A stretch of DNA of 64,000 nucleotides, from assembly GCF_014207355.1 (NCBI RefSeq), contig NZ_JACHEF010000004.1:248001-312000 (forward strand), written 5' to 3'. Below the pieces are notes generated by a model. That model searched no databases. It was not told where the DNA came from and saw only the letters and a list, made by a program, of their open reading frames with translations. A program made the translations under genes and the position numbers. This stretch comes from Mesorhizobium sangaii. Its GTDB lineage: Bacteria > Pseudomonadota > Alphaproteobacteria > Rhizobiales > Rhizobiaceae. Shown here piece by piece: positions 34,025 through 42,665 of the stretch; positions within the stretch are counted from its first letter, which is position 1, and each line of letters begins with the position of its first letter.

Positions 34025-34533
34025 GTTGATCTCTCCCTCGATCCCGTCTCGGGAAGACGATCCTTGCCATTCCATTGCCAAATGCAACCCCCGTTTGCAG
34101 CCTCCCGCCGGAAACGATGGGCGGAGCCATGGCACCCATCAGCCCCATCCCGCTGGCGGCCACGGCATCTGGCCCATTCGTGGCCGCGTTCTGGGCCGAT
34201 GACCCGGCCGGCAACCAAGCCTATGTCGAGCCGCATCGATGCTCAGGTCAGTCGATCCATGCGTCGGGATGCGCCCATTGTGGCGGCCCGCGGCGCTATC
34301 TTGCAACCTTCACGTTTCCGTGCGATAAATTCCGTGTTCGGGCATTTGCGACCCGGAGAGCGGAACGTTTTGGACGACCTTTCCCCGATACTGTGAATCT
34401 CTGACGGCCCCGTTTTCGGCGGGGGGTTTGACCATGCGCCAATGCATGACTGCCGAAGCAACCACCGGGACTTGCCCATTGCGCCAGGCGGCGGGCAGGA
34501 CCACCAGACTGAACGGGTGAAGGAGTTTCCCCA
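34025..34533. other. Intergenic region between Kazal lipoprotein and csp gene
   Basis: 509 bases. Holds divergent promoter sequence and probably a long csp leader. A weak GC hairpin (CCCCG/CGGGG near 34409-34425) and the GGGTGAAGGAG ribosome-binding site (before 34534) are visible. Open frames here (34075-34404) have no recognisable product. Confidence 0.45.
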
Positions 34534-34746
34534 ATGGCCCAGACCGGCACCGTTAAATTCTTCAACGCGACCAAAGGCTTCGGTTTCATCACGCCCGATG
34601 GCGGCGCCAAGGATGTATTCGTCCATATTTCCGCGATCGAGGCCTCCGGCCTGCGCACGCTCGTCGACGGCCAGAAGGTCACCTTCGACGTCGAGCCGGA
34701 TCGCATGGGCAAGGGCCCCAAGGCCGTCAACCTCCGCGCTGCCTGA
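34534..34746 (+). CDS. Cold-shock protein (CspA family), second copy
   Basis: 70 residues: GTVKFFNATKGFGFITPDGG and KDVFVHISAIEASGL are RNP1/RNP2. About 80% identical to the copy at 35090, so they are recent duplicates. Ribosome-binding site GGAG. Single gene, followed by a terminator. Confidence 0.9.
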   Translation: MAQTGTVKFFNATKGFGFITPDGGAKDVFVHISAIEASGLRTLVDGQKVTFDVEPDRMGKGPKAVNLRAA

Positions 34747-34823
34747 GCCATCGGCGCCGTGCGTCTCTGACGCATGACGGAGGCTCCAATGCCTGAACCT
34801 GGCTTGGAGAGGGATTTGAATTT

Positions 34824-34855
34824 AAAAGGCGCGGCGGTTTTCGTCGCGCCTTTTT
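34824..34855 (+). terminator. Rho-independent terminator
   Basis: AAAAGGCGCG pairs with CGCGCCTTTT, ending in five Ts, downstream of the csp gene. Confidence 0.8.
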
Positions 34856-34940
34856 CGTGCCGCGAGTTCTGCCCAATGCCTGTCGCTCAAAAGTGCGCAC
34901 TGGTTTCGAGGCAACGACAAGCATAAAAACAAAGACTTAA

Positions 34941-34980
34941 AAAGCGCGTCGTCTGAGCCCCTTCAAACGCGACGCGCTTT
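34941..34980. terminator. Terminator-like hairpin between csp genes
   Basis: Perfect 11-base arms AAAGCGCGTCG (34941-34951) and CGACGCGCTTT (34970-34980) with an 18-base loop. On the minus strand it is followed by TTTTAAGTC, on the plus strand by only short Ts, so it fits a minus-strand or bidirectional terminator better. Confidence 0.5.
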
Positions 34981-35036
34981 AGAGGCCCCAAAAACTTTCT
35001 CTTGCCGATAGCGCTAAAATAAAGGACAAATTTCCA

Positions 35037-35058
35037 CTCGGGCATTTGCCGGCCCGAG
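35037..35058 (+). promoter_or_regulatory. Hairpin in leader of third csp gene
   Basis: CTCGGGC/GCCCGAG perfect seven-base hairpin 31 bases before the start codon. Possible temperature-sensitive or stabilising leader structure. Confidence 0.4.
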
Positions 35059-35089
35059 ACTGGACTTTATGGGACCAAAGGAGCTTCCC

Positions 35090-35302
35090 ATGCCGCAGAC
35101 CGGCACCGTCAAATTCTTCAACCATGCCAAAGGCTTCGGCTTCATCACGCCCGATGATGGCGCGAAGGATGTTTTCGTGCATATTTCAGCCGTGCAGGCG
35201 TCGGGCCTTCCTGGTCTTGAGGATGGCCAGAAAGTGTCCTTCGATACGGAACCGGACAAGCGTGGTAAGGGCCCCAAGGCCGTCAACCTGTCGGTTGGCT
35301 GA
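35090..35302 (+). CDS. Cold-shock protein (CspA family), third copy
   Basis: 70 residues, nearly identical design to the copy at 34534 (GTVKFFNHAKGFGFITPDDG, KDVFVHISAVQASGLPGL). AAAGGAG ribosome-binding site; a start seven codons upstream is less likely. Probably differently regulated duplicates. Confidence 0.9.
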   Translation: MPQTGTVKFFNHAKGFGFITPDDGAKDVFVHISAVQASGLPGLEDGQKVSFDTEPDKRGKGPKAVNLSVG

Positions 35303-35488
35303 ACCGGCTCCAGACCCGCGACAGCGACGGCTGAATAGCCCGTTCCCTGCAGGGGTCTTTGACGCATGTTTTGATATTGCGCGTCGAAATCCGTTCAGCC
35401 CCCGTTCAGCCATGGTCGTATATTAGTCCTTGGTAAAGCCGGACTGCATCCCCCGAAACTTGCGCGGGCCGGTACGAAGGAGACCGAC

Positions 35489-35917
35489 ATGAATCGAATT
35501 TTCAAGACCGCTGTCCTGTCCGCTGCCGTGGTCGCCACCACCTTCGCGACCTTGCCCGCTGCCAACGCGGGTGACTTGCACCATCACGGCCATCATGACA
35601 ACGGCGATGCAATCGCCGCCGGCGTCCTCGGACTTGCGGCCGGCGCGCTGATCGGTGGTGCGTTGGCAAATGACCAGCCCCCGCCCTACACTGACCGCTA
35701 CTACGATGACGGTTACTACGAGCGTGACGTAGTGGTGCGCCCTGCACCGGTCCGCCGCTATTATGCGGAGCCGAGGGTCGTCTACAATGAGGGCTACGCC
35801 GAGCCGTGGACGCGTGACTGGTATGACTATTGCTCGGACCGCTACCGCACCTTCAACGCCCGCACCGGCACGTTCACCGGCAATGATGGCGAACAGCATT
35901 TCTGCACGGCGAACTAA
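35489..35917 (+). CDS. BA14K family protein
   Basis: 142 residues. Signal peptide ending ANAGD, a histidine-rich segment (LHHHGHHDNGD), a glycine-rich hydrophobic strip (AAGVLGLAAGALIGGAL) and the BA14K C-terminal motif (WYDYCSDRYRTFNARTGTFTGNDGEQHFC). BA14K proteins were named from a Brucella antigen and occur widely in rhizobia; function uncertain, a lectin-like role has been suggested. A strong terminator follows. Confidence 0.88.
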   Translation: MNRIFKTAVLSAAVVATTFATLPAANAGDLHHHGHHDNGDAIAAGVLGLAAGALIGGALANDQPPPYTDRYYDDGYYERDVVVRPAPVRRYYAEPRVVYNEGYAEPWTRDWYDYCSDRYRTFNARTGTFTGNDGEQHFCTAN

Positions 35918-35942
35918 GGCCAAGGGCTTCCCTGCCCCAAAC

Positions 35943-35977
35943 AAAAGCGCCGACCGCAAGGTCGGCGCTTTTTGTTT
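35943..35977 (+). terminator. Rho-independent terminator of BA14K gene
   Basis: AAAAGCGCCGACC and GGTCGGCGCTTTT pair around a GCAA tetraloop; a T-run follows (35969-35977). Confidence 0.85.
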
Positions 35978-36040
35978 TGGCTCCACGATTTGACGCCCCG
36001 AAGATGAAGCCCCGCACGTGTGAATATCAGCACACCCTGG

Positions 36041-36679
36041 TTAAACCAGGAACGGGTTGGTCCGCCGCTCCTCGCCGAAGCGTCCACCGGGACCATGGCC
36101 GCAGATGAAGCCGATGTCGTCGCCGAGCGGCAGGAGCTTGTCCTTGATCGAGGCGATCAGCGCCGCGTGGTCGCCGCCCGGCAGGTCGGTGCGGCCGACC
36201 GAGCCGCGAAACAGCACGTCGCCGACATGGGCGAACTTGGCCGCGCGGTTGTAGTAGACGACATGGCCAGGCGCGTGGCCGGGGCAATGCAACACCTCGA
36301 ACACATGCGAACCAAAAGACACGGTCTCGCCTTCGGTCAGGAACCGGTCGGGCACGCAGTTGCGCGCGCCGGCGATGCCGTAACGCCTGCCCTGGTTTTC
36401 CAGATTGTCGAGCAACGACTTGTCGGCCTCATGCGGGCCGATGATCTCGACGCCGAGCGCCTCCTTCAACTCCATGGCGCCGCCGGCATGGTCGATATGG
36501 CCATGCGTTATCCAGATCGCCCCGGCCGATATCGCGTTGTCCTTCAGCACCGCCAGCACCTTGTCGATGTCGCCGCCCGGATCGACGACGACACCATGCT
36601 TGTCGTCCATGTCGAACAGGATGGTGCAATTCTGCTGGAACGGTGTGACCGGCACGATGCCGGCATTGAGCTGACCCAT
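36041..36679 (-). CDS. MBL-fold metal-dependent hydrolase (glyoxalase II-like)
   Basis: 212 residues. Zinc motif WITHGHIDHAGG (His59, His61, Asp63, His64), VLHCPGHAPGHVVYY, GDVLFRGSVGRTDLPGG, and a C-terminal CGHGPGGRFGEER are all present. Likely hydrolyses thioesters or similar small substrates. Stand-alone gene; the repeat at 36711 lies just upstream of its start. Confidence 0.87.
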   Translation of the reverse strand: MGQLNAGIVPVTPFQQNCTILFDMDDKHGVVVDPGGDIDKVLAVLKDNAISAGAIWITHGHIDHAGGAMELKEALGVEIIGPHEADKSLLDNLENQGRRYGIAGARNCVPDRFLTEGETVSFGSHVFEVLHCPGHAPGHVVYYNRAAKFAHVGDVLFRGSVGRTDLPGGDHAALIASIKDKLLPLGDDIGFICGHGPGGRFGEERRTNPFLV

Positions 36680-36710
36680 GATCGTCCTTTCGCTATTCCA
36701 GCGTGATGTA

Positions 36711-36811
36711 GAGCAATTCCAGGAAAAGTGTGAAACGGTTTTCCGTCCGGAATTGCATCAACCAAAAGACAGAGCGGTTTGGCGTTTCCATGAAACGATG
36801 AACCGCTCTGG
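36711..36811. repeat. GCAATTCC two-hairpin element, copy 2
   Basis: GCAATTCC/GGAATTGC hairpin and AGAGCGGTT/AACCGCTCT hairpin (36771-36809, perfect). Nearly identical to 31446-31546, where the second arm has one mismatch. Confidence 0.75.
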
Positions 36812-36871
36812 AGGCGCGGGCGAAGGGCGTCCACCCTTCGACAGACGAACAGTCAGTCGCTCCGAAAACGA

Positions 36872-36897
36872 AAATGGGCGGCCGAAGCCGCCCATTT
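36872..36897 (-). terminator. Terminator of the Gly/Ala-rich gene
   Basis: Perfect 11-base stem (AAATGGGCGGC with its complement) closed, on the minus strand, by a TTCG tetraloop and followed by TTTTCGTTTT, a good minus-strand terminator 22 bases past the stop at 36919. Confidence 0.75.
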
Positions 36898-36918
36898 GAA
36901 ACGCTTAGACCGAATAGC

Positions 36919-37236
36919 TTACTTCTTCATGGCACCCATGACCGCGCCGAGAATGCCGGTCAGGATCGCGCCGCCGCCGGCACCGCCGACGATGTTGTTG
37001 AGGTTCAGCGCACTGCCGAGACCGCTCGTTGCTGCTGCCGCGGCCGCCGGATCGACCGCGCCGCCACCAAGCAGGCTGCCGAGGATCGCCGCACCGCCAA
37101 CGCCGCCAATGGCTCCGCCCAGGATTTTGGGAAGCTGACCCAACGCCGCCGTCTTGAGCGCCGCACCGACCGCCTGACCACCGATGATACCCGTAATCAC
37201 CTGTATAATGATCGGAAGAAGCGTGTTCATGTCCAT
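36919..37236 (-). CDS. Glycine/alanine-rich small protein
   Basis: 105 residues from the ATG with GGAGGGAC upstream (an in-frame ATG two codons later is possible). Sequence is dominated by glycine/alanine-rich hydrophobic segments (AVGAALKTAALGQLPKILGGAIGG; GGGAILTGILGAVMGAM). It looks membrane-associated or self-assembling. Function unknown. Followed by its own terminator. Confidence 0.6.
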   Translation of the reverse strand: MDMNTLLPIIIQVITGIIGGQAVGAALKTAALGQLPKILGGAIGGVGGAAILGSLLGGGAVDPAAAAAATSGLGSALNLNNIVGGAGGGAILTGILGAVMGAMKK

Positions 37237-37381
37237 ATGATTAGTCCCTCCATAGCTGCCAGCCTTCCGGGCCGACAGCATCATGAGACGCCGAATTGGA
37301 CGAAAGTCAAATGCAGAAACACTTAAATAAAAGGGGCAGCCCCAAAACCGCCCCTGCTTGCTCGAAAAGCTGTGACTTTCG

Positions 37382-38275
37382 TTATTCTGCCGCGATCGCG
37401 TGCTTGGGCTGAACCGCTGCAGAATAGTCATTCATAAGGTTCTTGGCGATTTCACCGACCTCGAATCGGTAAGGTCCGATCTCCGAAACCGGCGTTACTT
37501 CCGCTGCCGTCCCGGTCAGGAAGCATTGCTCAAAGCCTTCCAGTTCTTCCGGCATGATGGCGCGTTCGATCACTTCCAGACCGCGATCCTTGGCCAGGCC
37601 TATGACCGTGCGGCGGGTGATGCCGTCGAGGAAGCAGTCGGGCTTGGGCGTGTGGATCTTGCCGTCCTTGACGAAGAAGATGTTGGCGCCGGTCGCTTCC
37701 GCGACCTGGCCACGCCAGTCGAGCATCATGGCATCGGCATAGCCCTTGGCCTCGGCGGCGTGCTTGGACATGGTGCAGATCATGTAGAGGCCGGCCGCCT
37801 TCGACTTGGACGGCGCCGTGCGCGGGTCGGGCCGGCGCCATTCCGCTACGTCGAGGCGGATGCCTTTCAGCTTCTGCGCCGGATCGAAATAGCTGGGCCA
37901 CTGCCAGATGGCGATGGCGCAGTTGATGCGGTTGTTCTGCGCCGAAACGCCCATCTGTTCGCTGCCGCGCCAGGCGATCGGCCGGACATAGGCGTCCTGG
38001 AACCCCTGCTTCTTCAAAAGCGTGGTGGAAGCGTCGTTGAGCTCGGCCACCGAATAGGGGATCTTGAAGCCGAGCAGGCGCGCCGATTCATGCAGGCGCT
38101 CGGTGTGTTCGTTGAGCTTGAAGATCTCGCCGCCATAGGCGCGCTCGCCCTCGAAGACGGCGCTGGCGTAGTGCAGGCCATGGGTCAGTACGTGGATCTT
38201 GGCGTCACCCCATTGGACGAACGCGCCATTCATCCAGATGAAGCCGTCCAGTTGATCGAAGGGAACGGATGCCAT
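37382..38275 (-). CDS. ilvE: Branched-chain amino acid aminotransferase
   Basis: 297 residues, fold-type IV aminotransferase. VLTHGLHYASAVFEGERAYGG at the start, catalytic PLP lysine in TAPSKSKAAGLYM (K159) and GTAAEVTPVSEIG, which anchors PLP phosphate, are all as expected. Last step of leucine, isoleucine and valine synthesis. Divergent from a MarR gene; a shared regulatory region lies between. Confidence 0.93.
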   Translation of the reverse strand: MASVPFDQLDGFIWMNGAFVQWGDAKIHVLTHGLHYASAVFEGERAYGGEIFKLNEHTERLHESARLLGFKIPYSVAELNDASTTLLKKQGFQDAYVRPIAWRGSEQMGVSAQNNRINCAIAIWQWPSYFDPAQKLKGIRLDVAEWRRPDPRTAPSKSKAAGLYMICTMSKHAAEAKGYADAMMLDWRGQVAEATGANIFFVKDGKIHTPKPDCFLDGITRRTVIGLAKDRGLEVIERAIMPEELEGFEQCFLTGTAAEVTPVSEIGPYRFEVGEIAKNLMNDYSAAVQPKHAIAAE

Positions 38276-38520
38276 GGTAACCTCCCGCGGGCGGCAGCCC
38301 GCATAGTGTTGTATCGTTGTGTGTTTCGTGTCGGCCGCGCAAAGCGGCCTTTATGCTGGAGCGTAGGCGGATAATTGCGCTCTGGCAAACTCAGGAAGTT
38401 CCGGAAAAACCGACCTCTCTTGCCTTTTCGTTCGCAATCCGCCCAAAAGCTTGTCAAAAATTACCATTGCAGGGAAATTACGTCAATAGTACTGACATAA
38501 TCTCTCTTTCAAGCGGAGAA

Positions 38521-39057
38521 ATGATGACGGATCGAAGCCACGCAGCCGGGAAACCGATCAGGACGGCGATCACCGACGAGGACGGCATCGACTTCGCCAT
38601 CATCGAACTGCTCTTCTTCGCCTATCGGGACTTCACCTCCGATCCCGATCAGATCCTGGCCGATTACGGATTCGGCCGCGCCCACCACCGGGTGCTGCAT
38701 TTCGTCAACCGCAGGCCGGGCCTGACGGTTGCCGAACTGCTCGACGTGCTGAAGATCACCAAGCAGAGCCTGGCGCGGGTGCTCAAGCAATTGATCGACA
38801 CCGACCATGTCGTGCAGTTGCAAGGTCCGCGCGACCGCCGCCAGCGTGAGCTTTACCCCACCGCCAAGGGCCGCGCACTGGCGCTGGCGCTGGCGCGGCC
38901 ACAGTCGCGCCGCATCCATGCTGCATTGGGAGATTCCGGGATAACCGAACGGACCTTGGTTGAACGGTTCCTCGAGGCGATGGTCAATCCGGAACTGAGA
39001 GCGCAGATCGACGTTGGGTCCGCAAAAATGTCAGGGAAAAGCCATGGAGAGCACTGA
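38521..39057 (+). CDS. MarR-family transcriptional regulator
   Basis: 178 residues from ATG with GCGGAG upstream (a second ATG follows immediately). Winged-helix core: HRVLHFVNRRPGLTVAELLDVLKITKQSLARVLKQLIDTDHV, then GPRDRRQRELYPTAKG (wing). Directly overlaps the downstream response-regulator gene by 14 bases. A partly palindromic GTCA-N7-TGAC sits upstream (38482-38496). The MarR/OmpR-type pairing recalls the PetP/PetR pair of Rhodobacter; whether it controls cytochrome genes here is unknown. Confidence 0.85.
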   Translation: MMTDRSHAAGKPIRTAITDEDGIDFAIIELLFFAYRDFTSDPDQILADYGFGRAHHRVLHFVNRRPGLTVAELLDVLKITKQSLARVLKQLIDTDHVVQLQGPRDRRQRELYPTAKGRALALALARPQSRRIHAALGDSGITERTLVERFLEAMVNPELRAQIDVGSAKMSGKSHGEH

Positions 39058-39763
39058 AAGGGTCGATCACGCGGCCGCACCGGACGACGACGCGCCGCAT
39101 TTGCTCGTCGTCGACGACGACACCCGCATCCGCAATCTTCTCAAGCAGTATCTGACCGAAAACGGCTTTCGCGTCACCGTTGCCGGCAATGCCGGCGAAG
39201 CCAGGCGCAAGCTTTCCGGCCTAGACTTCGATCTTCTGATCCTCGACGTGATGATGCCCGGCGAAACGGGCGTCGACCTGACCAAGTCGCTGCGCGCCGA
39301 AAAGAACGTGCCGATCCTGATGCTGACGGCGCTGTCGGAAACCGACAGCCGCATCACCGGGCTCGAAGCCGGCGCCGACGACTATCTGCCGAAACCTTTC
39401 GATCCGCGCGAACTGATCCTGCGCATCAACAACATCCTGCGCCGTGGCGGCCCGGCGACAACGCCGAAGGTCGAGCAATTGGTCTTCGGCCCTTACACGT
39501 TCCAGATCGCCAGGCGCGAATTGAAGCGCGGCGGCGAGGCGCTGAAACTGACTGACCGCGAGCAGGAGATCCTGGCGATCTTCGCCGCGCGAGCAGGTGA
39601 GACGATACCCCGCCACGAGCTTGTCGGCGACGATTCGGAAGTCGGCGAGCGCACCATCGACGTGCAGATCAACCGGCTGCGCCGCAAGATCGAGCGCGAT
39701 CCGTCCAATCCGGTCTGGTTGCAGACCGTGCGCGGTATTGGGTATCGGCTCAGCGTGGAATAG
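39044..39763 (+). CDS. OmpR-family response regulator
   Basis: 239 residues. Receiver domain with acidic pocket VVDDD, phospho-Asp68 in LLILDVMMPG, TALSE and KPFDP (lysine); then a winged-helix output domain (LTDREQEILAIFA, VGERTIDVQINRLRRKIERDPS, TVRGIGYRL). Start overlaps the MarR stop, so expression is coupled. The histidine kinase follows after 49 bases. Confidence 0.93.
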   Translation: MESTERVDHAAAPDDDAPHLLVVDDDTRIRNLLKQYLTENGFRVTVAGNAGEARRKLSGLDFDLLILDVMMPGETGVDLTKSLRAEKNVPILMLTALSETDSRITGLEAGADDYLPKPFDPRELILRINNILRRGGPATTPKVEQLVFGPYTFQIARRELKRGGEALKLTDREQEILAIFAARAGETIPRHELVGDDSEVGERTIDVQINRLRRKIERDPSNPVWLQTVRGIGYRLSVE

Positions 39764-39812
39764 AATGCCGCCTGCGGCCGGCTGAACGGTTGCGGGCAAA
39801 CGAAAAGAGCGA

Positions 39813-41228
39813 ATGGCAACCACGGAACTGCAACAGCCGGGCAAGGACGGCTTGAGCGCACGCGCCGCGCGCACGCTGAAGGCGGTGCCGCGTGCCTGGA
39901 ACCGGTTCTGGCGCCTCGTTTCGCTGTATATGCCGAAGCGGCTCTATGCCCGTTCGCTGATCATCGTCATCGCGCCGATGATCCTGCTGCAATCGGTCGT
40001 CGCCTTCGTCTTCATGGAACGCCATTGGGCAACCGTGACGCAGCGTCTGTCGCAGGCCACCGTGCGCGACATCGCCGCCATAATCGACTTGACCGAGACC
40101 TATCCGCACGACGCCGACTACGCCAACATCATCCGGATCGCCCAGGACCGCATGCAGCTGAAGGTCGACCTCTTGCCGCCCGACCCGCTGCCCGCGCCCG
40201 GCCCCAAACCCTTCTTCTCGATCCTTGACGACGTTCTCTCGGCCGAAATCACCCGCCAGATCAACCGCCCGTTCTGGATCGACACGGTCGGCAATTCCAA
40301 CATCGTCGAGGTGCGCGTCCAGCTTGAGGGCAAGGTGCTGCGCGTCTTCGTGCGCCGCAGCCAGGCCTATGCCTCGAACACCCACATCTTCCTGATCTGG
40401 ATGGTCGGCACCTCGCTGGTGCTGTTGATGATCGCCATCCCCTTCCTGCGCAACCAGATCCGGCCGATCCTGACGCTCGCCGAGGCGGCCGAAAGCTTCG
40501 GCAAGGGCCGGCCGATGCCGCGCGACTTCCGGCCGCGCGGCGCCGAGGAGGTTCGCCGCGCCGGCTTTGCCTTCATCCAGATGCGCGAGCGAATCGAACG
40601 CCAGATCGAGCAACGCACCGCCATGCTGACCGGCGTCAGCCATGACCTGCGAACCATTCTCACCCGCTTCAAGCTGCAGCTGGCGCTGGCCGGCGGCAAG
40701 GCCGAGACCAAGGCGGCGCTCGACCAGGACATCGACGATATGCAGTCGATGCTCGAAGGCTACCTCGCCTTTGCCCGCGGCGAGGCTTCCGAGGATGCCG
40801 GACGGTTCGATCTCGAGGCCTATTTCCAGAAGCTCGACGAGGAAGCCGGACTGCGCAAGCGCAAGCTTTCGACGACGCTTGTTGGCGACCCCGATGTGCA
40901 TGTGCGGCCGAACGCCTTTGCCCGGCTACTGTCCAACGTCATCGGCAACGCCTTCCGCTATGCCAGGACGATTGAGGTCAACGCCAACCATGGCCGCGGC
41001 TCGCTGCTGGTCACCATCGACGACGATGGCCCCGGTATTCCGCTCGACAGGCGCGAAGACGTGTTCAAGCCCTTCGTCCGGCTCGACGAGGCTCGCAACC
41101 TCGATGCCAGCGGTACGGGGCTCGGCCTGTCGATTGCCCGCGATATCGCCCGCAGCCACGGCGGCGACATTACCCTCGATGACAGCCCGCTCGGCGGCCT
41201 GCGCGCCGTCATCAAGGTGCCGGCCTGA
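39813..41228 (+). CDS. Sensor histidine kinase (EnvZ-like)
   Basis: 471 residues. Two transmembrane helices (about 46-68 and 190-213) bracket a periplasmic sensor domain; HAMP linker; dimerisation helix with GVSHDLRTILTRFK (phosphoacceptor His277); N-box NVIGNAFRYA, DDGPGIP and GTGLGLSIARDI. Presumed partner of the adjacent OmpR-type regulator. An RNA-type hairpin follows. Confidence 0.93.
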   Translation: MATTELQQPGKDGLSARAARTLKAVPRAWNRFWRLVSLYMPKRLYARSLIIVIAPMILLQSVVAFVFMERHWATVTQRLSQATVRDIAAIIDLTETYPHDADYANIIRIAQDRMQLKVDLLPPDPLPAPGPKPFFSILDDVLSAEITRQINRPFWIDTVGNSNIVEVRVQLEGKVLRVFVRRSQAYASNTHIFLIWMVGTSLVLLMIAIPFLRNQIRPILTLAEAAESFGKGRPMPRDFRPRGAEEVRRAGFAFIQMRERIERQIEQRTAMLTGVSHDLRTILTRFKLQLALAGGKAETKAALDQDIDDMQSMLEGYLAFARGEASEDAGRFDLEAYFQKLDEEAGLRKRKLSTTLVGDPDVHVRPNAFARLLSNVIGNAFRYARTIEVNANHGRGSLLVTIDDDGPGIPLDRREDVFKPFVRLDEARNLDASGTGLGLSIARDIARSHGGDITLDDSPLGGLRAVIKVPA

Positions 41229-41240
41229 TCGGAGCATGAT

Positions 41241-41266
41241 CCCGAAACGTGGAAGCCGGTTTCGGG
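41241..41266 (+). terminator. Hairpin after histidine kinase
   Basis: CCCGAAAC and GTTTCGGG pair perfectly; part of a GAGCATGATC-type dispersed element found in rhizobia. It lies 12 bases beyond the stop and may act as terminator, though only weak Ts follow. Confidence 0.45.
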
Positions 41267-41483
41267 CTTAATCAGGCTTAGCTGAACGATTGCTTCATCC
41301 GCCCGTCATGAAACCATGGTGAAGAGCGCGCATGAAGCGCGCGACCTCCATTGATTCGGCCTTGCCGCCTCACTTCGATCCCGTGCCCGCCCGGGTGCGC
41401 TGGAGCGAAGCGAGAGCCACAGGCTGGTCGCCGTTCCGGCATCGTCTCAAGGCAACCGTCGACCTTTCGAGCAAAGGGCCGCC

Positions 41484-42506
41484 ATGCGCATATTGATGGT
41501 CACCGACGCCTGGCGCCCACAGGTCAATGGCGTCGTCCACACGCTGGAAAGGCTGACCGAAACGCTGAAATCCTTCGATGTCGCGGTGGATTTCCTGACG
41601 CCCAACATCTTTCGCACGTTGCCCTTGCCGACCTACCCCGACATCCGGCTGGCGCTGACCACGCCCGGCCATGTCGCGCGCCTGATCGAAGCCGGCAAGG
41701 CGGACCACATCCACATCGTCACCGAGGGACCGCTTGGCATCATGGCGCGGCGCTATTGCCGCAATGCCGGCCGGCCGTTCACCACCAGCTATCACACCCG
41801 CTTTCCCGAATATCTGAGCGCCCGCCTGCCGGTGCCGGAAAGCTGGACCTATCGCTGGCTGCGCGATTTCCACAATTCCGGCAAGGGCACGCTGGTCGCC
41901 ACGCAGTCGCTCGCCGACGATCTAGCCTCGCGTGGCTTCAACAAGCTGCGCCCCTGGACACGTGGCGTCGACACCGACCATTTCCGGCCGGACAAGAAGA
42001 AGGATCTCGGCTTTCCCGGTCCGATCTTCCTCTGCGTCGGCCGCGTCGCCATCGAAAAGAACCTCTCGGCCTTTCTCGACCTCGATCTGCCCGGCAGCAA
42101 GGTGATCGTCGGCGAGGGTCCGGAACTGGCCAAGTTGAAAGCGAAATACCCGCAAGCGCATTTCCTCGGCCATCGTCCCAATGACGAACTGGCCGAGATC
42201 TATGCCTCGGCCGATGTCTTCGTCTTCCCCAGCCGCACCGACACGTTCGGCAACGTCATCATCGAGGCGCTGGCCAGCGGCACGCCGGTGGCCGCCTATC
42301 CGGTGACCGGCCCGATCGACATCGTCGGCGACGGTTTTGGCGGCGCGGTGTCGGCCGACCTGCGCGAGGCAGCACTCGCCGCCCTCAACGTCGATCGCGC
42401 CCAGGCGCGCGAACGCGCCATGCGCTACAGCTGGAAAGCCTGCGCCGAAATGTTTCTCGACACGGTCGAGGAAGCGCTCGGCACGCCGCGGAAGCTGGCT
42501 GCCTGA
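41484..42506 (+). CDS. Glycosyltransferase family 4 protein
   Basis: 340 residues, GT-B fold. MRILMVTDAWRPQVNGVVHTLE, HIHIVTEGPLGIMARRY, SYHTRFPEYLSAR, CVGRVAIEKNLSAFLDLDLPGSKVIVGEGPE and FPSRTDTFGNVIIEALASGTPVAAYPVTG (EX7E nucleotide-sugar motif) are present. Similar proteins glycosylate diacylglycerol in rhizobia and agrobacteria, so a glycolipid role is a reasonable guess. Monocistronic. Confidence 0.88.
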   Translation: MRILMVTDAWRPQVNGVVHTLERLTETLKSFDVAVDFLTPNIFRTLPLPTYPDIRLALTTPGHVARLIEAGKADHIHIVTEGPLGIMARRYCRNAGRPFTTSYHTRFPEYLSARLPVPESWTYRWLRDFHNSGKGTLVATQSLADDLASRGFNKLRPWTRGVDTDHFRPDKKKDLGFPGPIFLCVGRVAIEKNLSAFLDLDLPGSKVIVGEGPELAKLKAKYPQAHFLGHRPNDELAEIYASADVFVFPSRTDTFGNVIIEALASGTPVAAYPVTGPIDIVGDGFGGAVSADLREAALAALNVDRAQARERAMRYSWKACAEMFLDTVEEALGTPRKLAA

Positions 42507-42553
42507 GAAGCATCGTGGCCTCAGGATGTGTCGAGATTCCGGTCAGGCCGAGC

Positions 42554-42658
42554 TGAGAATGGCGGGCTCCGAGGCCCGCAGCGGAGCGTACTTTTGAGTA
42601 CGTGAGCACCGGAAGCGCAGGAGACCGGCGTTCGCAAGCCGGCCTCACCTGATTCTCA
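42554..42658 (+). ncRNA. Three-hairpin structured element, copy B
   Basis: Closing arms TGAGAAT (42554-42560) and ATTCTCA (42652-42658); hairpin 1 GCGGGC-TCCGAG-GCCCGC (42562-42579); hairpin 2 CGTAC-TTTTGA-GTACG (42587-42602); conserved linker GTGAGCACCGGAAGCGCAG; hairpin 3 CCGGC-GTTCGCAA-GCCGG (42625-42642). A cloverleaf-like 105-base fold, sequence-related to 3715-3818 with compensatory changes in the stems. It lies between convergent genes, so it may be a free-standing RNA or a dispersed repeat. Confidence 0.55.
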
Positions 42659-42665
42659 ACACGTC

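Noticed and set aside
38482..38496. GTCAATAGTACTGAC as a MarR operator
   Set aside because: Only the outer four bases pair; too weak to list separately.
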